Assembly: GCA_030684355.1 (NCBI GenBank)
Contig: JAUXTN010000210.1
Location: 1-64,000 of the forward strand
DNA from: Pseudomonadota bacterium
GTDB taxonomy: Bacteria > Myxococcota_A > UBA796 > SXON01
Reading direction: 5' to 3'
DNA length: 64,000 nucleotides
The notes below the pieces were generated by a model. That model did no database searches and had not been told where the DNA came from. It saw only the letters and a program-made list of their open reading frames with translations. Positions 60,762 through 64,000 of this stretch are shown piece by piece. A program made the position numbers and the translations under genes. The first letter of the stretch is position 1, and every line of letters starts with the position of its first letter.

Positions 60762-62872
60762 TCCTCTCCCTCCTCGTCGGCGGCGCGCTCGTCGGCGCTG
60801 CCCAGGCTGGCGAGGTCACGCTCTGGCACGCGTGGCGGGGGGACGAGCGGGTCGCGCTCGACGAGCTCGTGGGGCGCTACAACGCCGACCACCCGGGCAC
60901 CACCGTCCGGCCGGTGTTCGTCTCGTACGAGAGCCTGGGCTCCAAGATCGAGGCGGCCGTGCCCCGCGGCAACGGCCCGGATCTCCTGGTGTTCGCGCAC
61001 GAGAAGATCGGCGCCTGGACCGCCGAGGGGCTGATCCTGCCGGTGGATCTCCCGCCGCCCGGCCTGGGTGGGGGCGAGCTCCACCCCGTGACCGTGGAGG
61101 CCTTGACCCTCCGCGAGGCGGTGTGGGGCTGGCCGCTCGCGTACAAGTCGCTCGCGCTCTACTACAACCGCGCGCTGATCCCCGACCCGCCCGCCTCGAC
61201 CGACGCCCTGCTCGCGGCGGCGACCGCGTTGCGGGCCGAGGACCGCTGGGGGTTCGCGTGGGAGGCCTCGAGCGCCTACGCGGACGCCGCCTGGATGCAC
61301 GGGTTCGGCGGCGGCGTATTCGACGAGTCCGGCGCGGTGCGGCTCGACTCCGAGGCCAACGTCGCCGCGTTCGGCTTCGTGCAGACCCTCGCCGCGCTCG
61401 GCCCCGCGGAGCCGAGCGGCGCCCTGCTCACCCAGCTCTTCAACGAGGGCCGGGTCGCGATGATGGCGAACGGCCCGTGGTTCCTCGGGGAGGCCTCCGG
61501 CGTCGACTTCGGCGTCGCCCCGCTCCCGACGGTGTCCGCCACCGGCCGCCCCGCCGCGCCCTATGTCACGGTGGAGGCCCTCTTCCTCACGCGCGAGGGC
61601 GCCGAGGCCCGCGCCTTCGCCACCTGGATGGCGGGGGACGCCGCCGCGGAGGTGCGCCATCGCGTCGGCAAGCAGCTCGTCGCGAACACGGCGGTGCTCG
61701 TGACCGACCCCCGGCTGGGGGCCTTCCGCCAACAGCTCGACACCGCGGTCCCCATGCCGACCCGCGCCGAGATGGCGCGCACGTGGGAGCCCCTCGCCCG
61801 CGCGTTGCGCCGCCTGGTCCGCGGCGCCGCCGACCCGGTGGAGGCCGCGCACGAAGCCCAGTTCCAGTACGACATCGTCTCCCGCCCGTCGCCCCCCGCC
61901 GCGGACCCCCGCCCGTGGTTCGTCGCCGGTGGCCTCGGCCTCCTCGCCGCGCTGGCGTGGCTCGTCCGCGAGGTGCGCGGTGCCCCGATCGCGCGCTGGC
62001 GGTTCGCGTTCGCCTGGGTCGCCCCGGCGTTCTCCGCGATGACGCTGCTGGTCGTGCTGCCGTTCCTCGTCGGCGCCGCGGTCAGCCTCTTCGACTACGA
62101 CCAGCAGGCGTGGACCTTCGTGGGCCTCGCCAACTTCCTGGACATCGTGCTCGCGCGGGACTTCCCCATCGAGAGCCCGCTCTCCTTCTGGTCCACGCTC
62201 GTCGTCACCATCGGGTGGACCGTCGCGAATGTCATCCTGCACGTCGGCATCGGCGTGGCGCTCGCCATGCTGCTCCGCGAGCCCTGGGTGCGGCTCCGCG
62301 GGGTGTTCCGCGCGCTCTTGATCCTGCCCTGGGCGGTCCCGAGCTACATCACCGCGCTGATCTGGAAGGGGATGTTCCACCGCCAGTTCGGCGCGATCAA
62401 CGGGCTGCTCGTGGCGATCGGGCTCGAGCCGGTGTCGTGGTTCGCCCAGTGGTCGACCGCCTTCGCCGCGAACGTGACGACCAACACCTGGCTCGGCTTC
62501 CCGTTCATGATGGTGGTGACGCTGGGGGCGCTCCAGGCGATCCCGCGTGACCTCGAGGAGGCCGCGGAGGTCGACGGAGCGAGCGGCTGGCAACGCTTCC
62601 GCCTAGTGACGCTTCCGCTGCTGCGGCCGGCGCTCCTCCCCGCGGTCATCCTCGGGAGCGTCTGGACGTTCAACATGTTCAACGTCATCTACCTGGTGAG
62701 CGGCGGCGAGCCGGACGGCGGGACGGACATCCTCATCTCGCAGGCCTACCGCTGGGCGTTCACGCGCGGGCATCGCTACGGCTACGCCGCCGCCTACGCC
62801 GTCCTCATCTTCGGTGTGCTCGTGTTGTACGGACAGGCCGCCAACCGGCTTGCCGGCAAGAAGGTGGTCTGA
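60758..62872 (+). CDS. Fused sugar-binding protein and MalF-type permease
   Basis: 704 residues from GTG 60758 (GTGA overlap with the ATPase stop). Signal peptide (1-17, LLVGGALVGAAQAG), then an extracellular solute-binding domain of the maltose type (18-375: GEVTLWHAWRGDERVALDEL, PLAYKSLALYYNRAL, FNEGRVAMMANGPWFLG). A membrane helix at 381-400 links to a MalF-like permease (about 415-704) with six more helices and the EAA loop EEAAEVDGASGWQRFRLVTL. The usual separate malE-like gene is absent nearby. One binding domain is thus tethered to each transporter. There is no internal stop or frame change. Confidence 0.88.
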   Translation: MILSLLVGGALVGAAQAGEVTLWHAWRGDERVALDELVGRYNADHPGTTVRPVFVSYESLGSKIEAAVPRGNGPDLLVFAHEKIGAWTAEGLILPVDLPPPGLGGGELHPVTVEALTLREAVWGWPLAYKSLALYYNRALIPDPPASTDALLAAATALRAEDRWGFAWEASSAYADAAWMHGFGGGVFDESGAVRLDSEANVAAFGFVQTLAALGPAEPSGALLTQLFNEGRVAMMANGPWFLGEASGVDFGVAPLPTVSATGRPAAPYVTVEALFLTREGAEARAFATWMAGDAAAEVRHRVGKQLVANTAVLVTDPRLGAFRQQLDTAVPMPTRAEMARTWEPLARALRRLVRGAADPVEAAHEAQFQYDIVSRPSPPAADPRPWFVAGGLGLLAALAWLVREVRGAPIARWRFAFAWVAPAFSAMTLLVVLPFLVGAAVSLFDYDQQAWTFVGLANFLDIVLARDFPIESPLSFWSTLVVTIGWTVANVILHVGIGVALAMLLREPWVRLRGVFRALLILPWAVPSYITALIWKGMFHRQFGAINGLLVAIGLEPVSWFAQWSTAFAANVTTNTWLGFPFMMVVTLGALQAIPRDLEEAAEVDGASGWQRFRLVTLPLLRPALLPAVILGSVWTFNMFNVIYLVSGGEPDGGTDILISQAYRWAFTRGHRYGYAAAYAVLIFGVLVLYGQAANRLAGKKVV

Positions 62873-63720
62873 TGCGCGCCCCGTCCCCGGTTCGTGTCGT
62901 CGCCACCCACGCTGCGTTGGTCGCGATCACCGCGGCCACGATCTTCCCGGTGCTGTGGGTCCTGAAGATGGCGCTCTCGCCGTCGCAGAGCTTCACGATG
63001 TCCGCGAACCCGCTGCCGACGGAGGTCTCTACCGCCAACTTCGCGGCGGTCCTCGGCACCCAGGACGCCACCGGCGCCTGGCTCTTCGGGCGGCAGCTCT
63101 TCAACTCGCTGGTCGTCTCCGGCGTCACCGCCGCGCTCGGCGTCGCGCTCGCGTGCACCGCCGGGTACGCGCTCTCCCGGTGGAGCTTCCCCGGGCGGGA
63201 CCGCATGATGGGCGCATTCCTGCTCACCCAGATGTTCCCGGGCGTCGTGATGGCGATCCCGCTCTACCTCCTGCTCGACACCCTCGGCCTGCTCGACAGC
63301 CTCACGGGCCTCGTCCTCGTCTACTCGACCACCACCGTGCCCTTCGCGACGTGGAACCTGAAGGGCTACTTCGACACGATCCCGAAGGACCTGGAGGAGG
63401 CCGCCATGCTCGACGGCGCGAGCCGATGGGTCACCTTCACCCGGGTGATCCTGCCGCTCGCCCGGCCGGCGATCGTCGTGACCGCGCTGTTCGCGTTCAT
63501 GACCGCGTGGAACGAGTTCATCCTCGCCGCGACGCTCATGGGGGACGAGCGGGCGTACACGCTGCCCGTCGTGCTCAACGGCTACGTCGGCGAGTTCGGC
63601 GCGGAGTGGGGCAACTTCGCCGCCGGTGCCATCCTCGTGAGCCTGCCGGTGACGGCGCTCTTCTTCGTCCTCCAACGCCACCTCGTCGAGGGGCTCACCG
63701 CGGGCGGCGTGAAGGGCTGA
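62872..63720 (+). CDS. Sugar ABC transporter permease (MalG type)
   Basis: 282 residues, six membrane helices. EAA loop EEAAMLDGASRWVTFTRVIL near 180-200 docks on the ATPase. N-terminal helix TIFPVLWVLKMALSPSQ and SLPVTALFFVLQRHLVEGL at the end are typical of MalG. ATG overlaps the upstream stop by one base. Confidence 0.93.
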   Translation: MRAPSPVRVVATHAALVAITAATIFPVLWVLKMALSPSQSFTMSANPLPTEVSTANFAAVLGTQDATGAWLFGRQLFNSLVVSGVTAALGVALACTAGYALSRWSFPGRDRMMGAFLLTQMFPGVVMAIPLYLLLDTLGLLDSLTGLVLVYSTTTVPFATWNLKGYFDTIPKDLEEAAMLDGASRWVTFTRVILPLARPAIVVTALFAFMTAWNEFILAATLMGDERAYTLPVVLNGYVGEFGAEWGNFAAGAILVSLPVTALFFVLQRHLVEGLTAGGVKG

Positions 63721-63742
63721 CCGGGGAGCGGCACGGGGACGG

Positions 63743-64000
63743 TCACTCCGGCGCGACGGCCACCTGGTAGAGCTGCCAGTCCTTGCCGTCGCCGCAGAAC
63801 AGCCGCCCGGCGAACCACGCGTCCCCAGACGGCACGAGCGGCCCCTCGATGACGTTGCACGTCAGCCCGATCAGCGCGGCGCGGTCGGCGTGGTAGCGGT
63901 CGGCAGGCGCGAGATCCACGATCCGTACGAGCTGTCCGGCCGGGACCGCCGCGCCCTGAAGCCGGCCGTCCGCCTTCCGGGAGGGGACCGCGGGCGGAGC
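63743..64000 (-). CDS. C-terminal part of a protein cut by the window edge
   Basis: An open minus-strand frame enters at 64000 and stops with TGA at 63743; 85 residues are visible, ending GKDWQLYQVAVAPE. Two Cys (LTCNVIEG, RLFCGDGKDW) suggest an exported, disulfide-containing domain. Not recognised. Convergent with the sugar transporter, 22 bases away. Confidence 0.55.
   Translation of the reverse strand, partial: APPAVPSRKADGRLQGAAVPAGQLVRIVDLAPADRYHADRAALIGLTCNVIEGPLVPSGDAWFAGRLFCGDGKDWQLYQVAVAPE

Overview
This is a very GC-rich chromosomal segment packed with housekeeping genes. It most likely comes from a member of the Myxococcota or a close deltaproteobacterial relative. The pointers are an AgmX/PglI-type C-terminal domain behind a zinc ribbon, a PATAN/DUF4388 protein with a GspE-type N-terminal domain, a MYXO-CTERM-like anchor next to an outer-membrane barrel, lipoproteins with Asp-Thr/Asp-Ala linkers, and a Gld-type ABC exporter. 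I saw no tRNA, rRNA, CRISPR array, insertion sequence or prophage.

Layout. 1-4.2 kb: a HEAT-like protein and a partial partner (minus) diverge from a multi-domain PATAN protein. 4.2-7.4 kb: two large palindromes, a redoxin-rhodanese fusion, a zinc-ribbon/AgmX-type protein, rimI and a small exported protein. 7.4-16.3 kb: a chain of mostly overlapping genes made of a Gld-like ABC exporter (ATPase, permease, GldG-like, DUF4340), a multihaem cytochrome lipoprotein, a CPBP membrane protein, tsaD and rsmA. 16.4-20.9 kb: a PP2C phosphatase, an M23 peptidase and secA. 20.9-27.8 kb: the classic rpsB-tsf-pyrH-frr-uppS-cdsA-rseP block ending in tsaB, so both TsaB and TsaD of the tRNA t6A pathway lie in this window. 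27.8-37 kb: a small YdcH-like protein, a USG-1-like dehydrogenase paralogue, a large anchor/beta-barrel fusion, three small minus-strand genes, truA, a FYDLN-acid protein, a BNR-repeat lipoprotein and a helical-repeat lipoprotein. 37-45 kb: rplM-rpsI, kdsB, pyrG, lptC/A-like, lptB, rpoN, hpf and metK. 45-54 kb: a TCA cluster with sdhCAB divergent from gltA-icd-sucCD-ndk. 54-58.4 kb: an unknown gene, a molybdopterin oxidoreductase, then a minus-strand operon of VTC domain, DUF4956, HlyD-like protein and a signal-peptidase-like pseudoenzyme. 58.6-64 kb: a lipoprotein, a degenerate methyltransferase, a sugar ABC transporter whose binding protein is fused to a permease, and a partial gene.

The most interesting point is at 12018-13538. 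The cytochrome lipoprotein is read through an in-frame TGA (12162-12164) at a position where I expect a Cys in relatives. Immediately downstream is a stem-loop with a GGUCU loop at the same distance from the UGA as in E. coli fdhF. I read it as a selenoprotein: an exported metallophosphatase-like plus four-haem cytochrome c554-like protein translated from the exporter operon. Other points are a VTC-DUF4956-HlyD-SPase-like operon, a fusion of a MYXO-CTERM-type protein with its outer-membrane barrel, a binding-protein/permease fusion, two probable non-AUG/GUG/UUG starts (CTG and ATA) with good Shine-Dalgarno sites, and several structured intergenic tracts.
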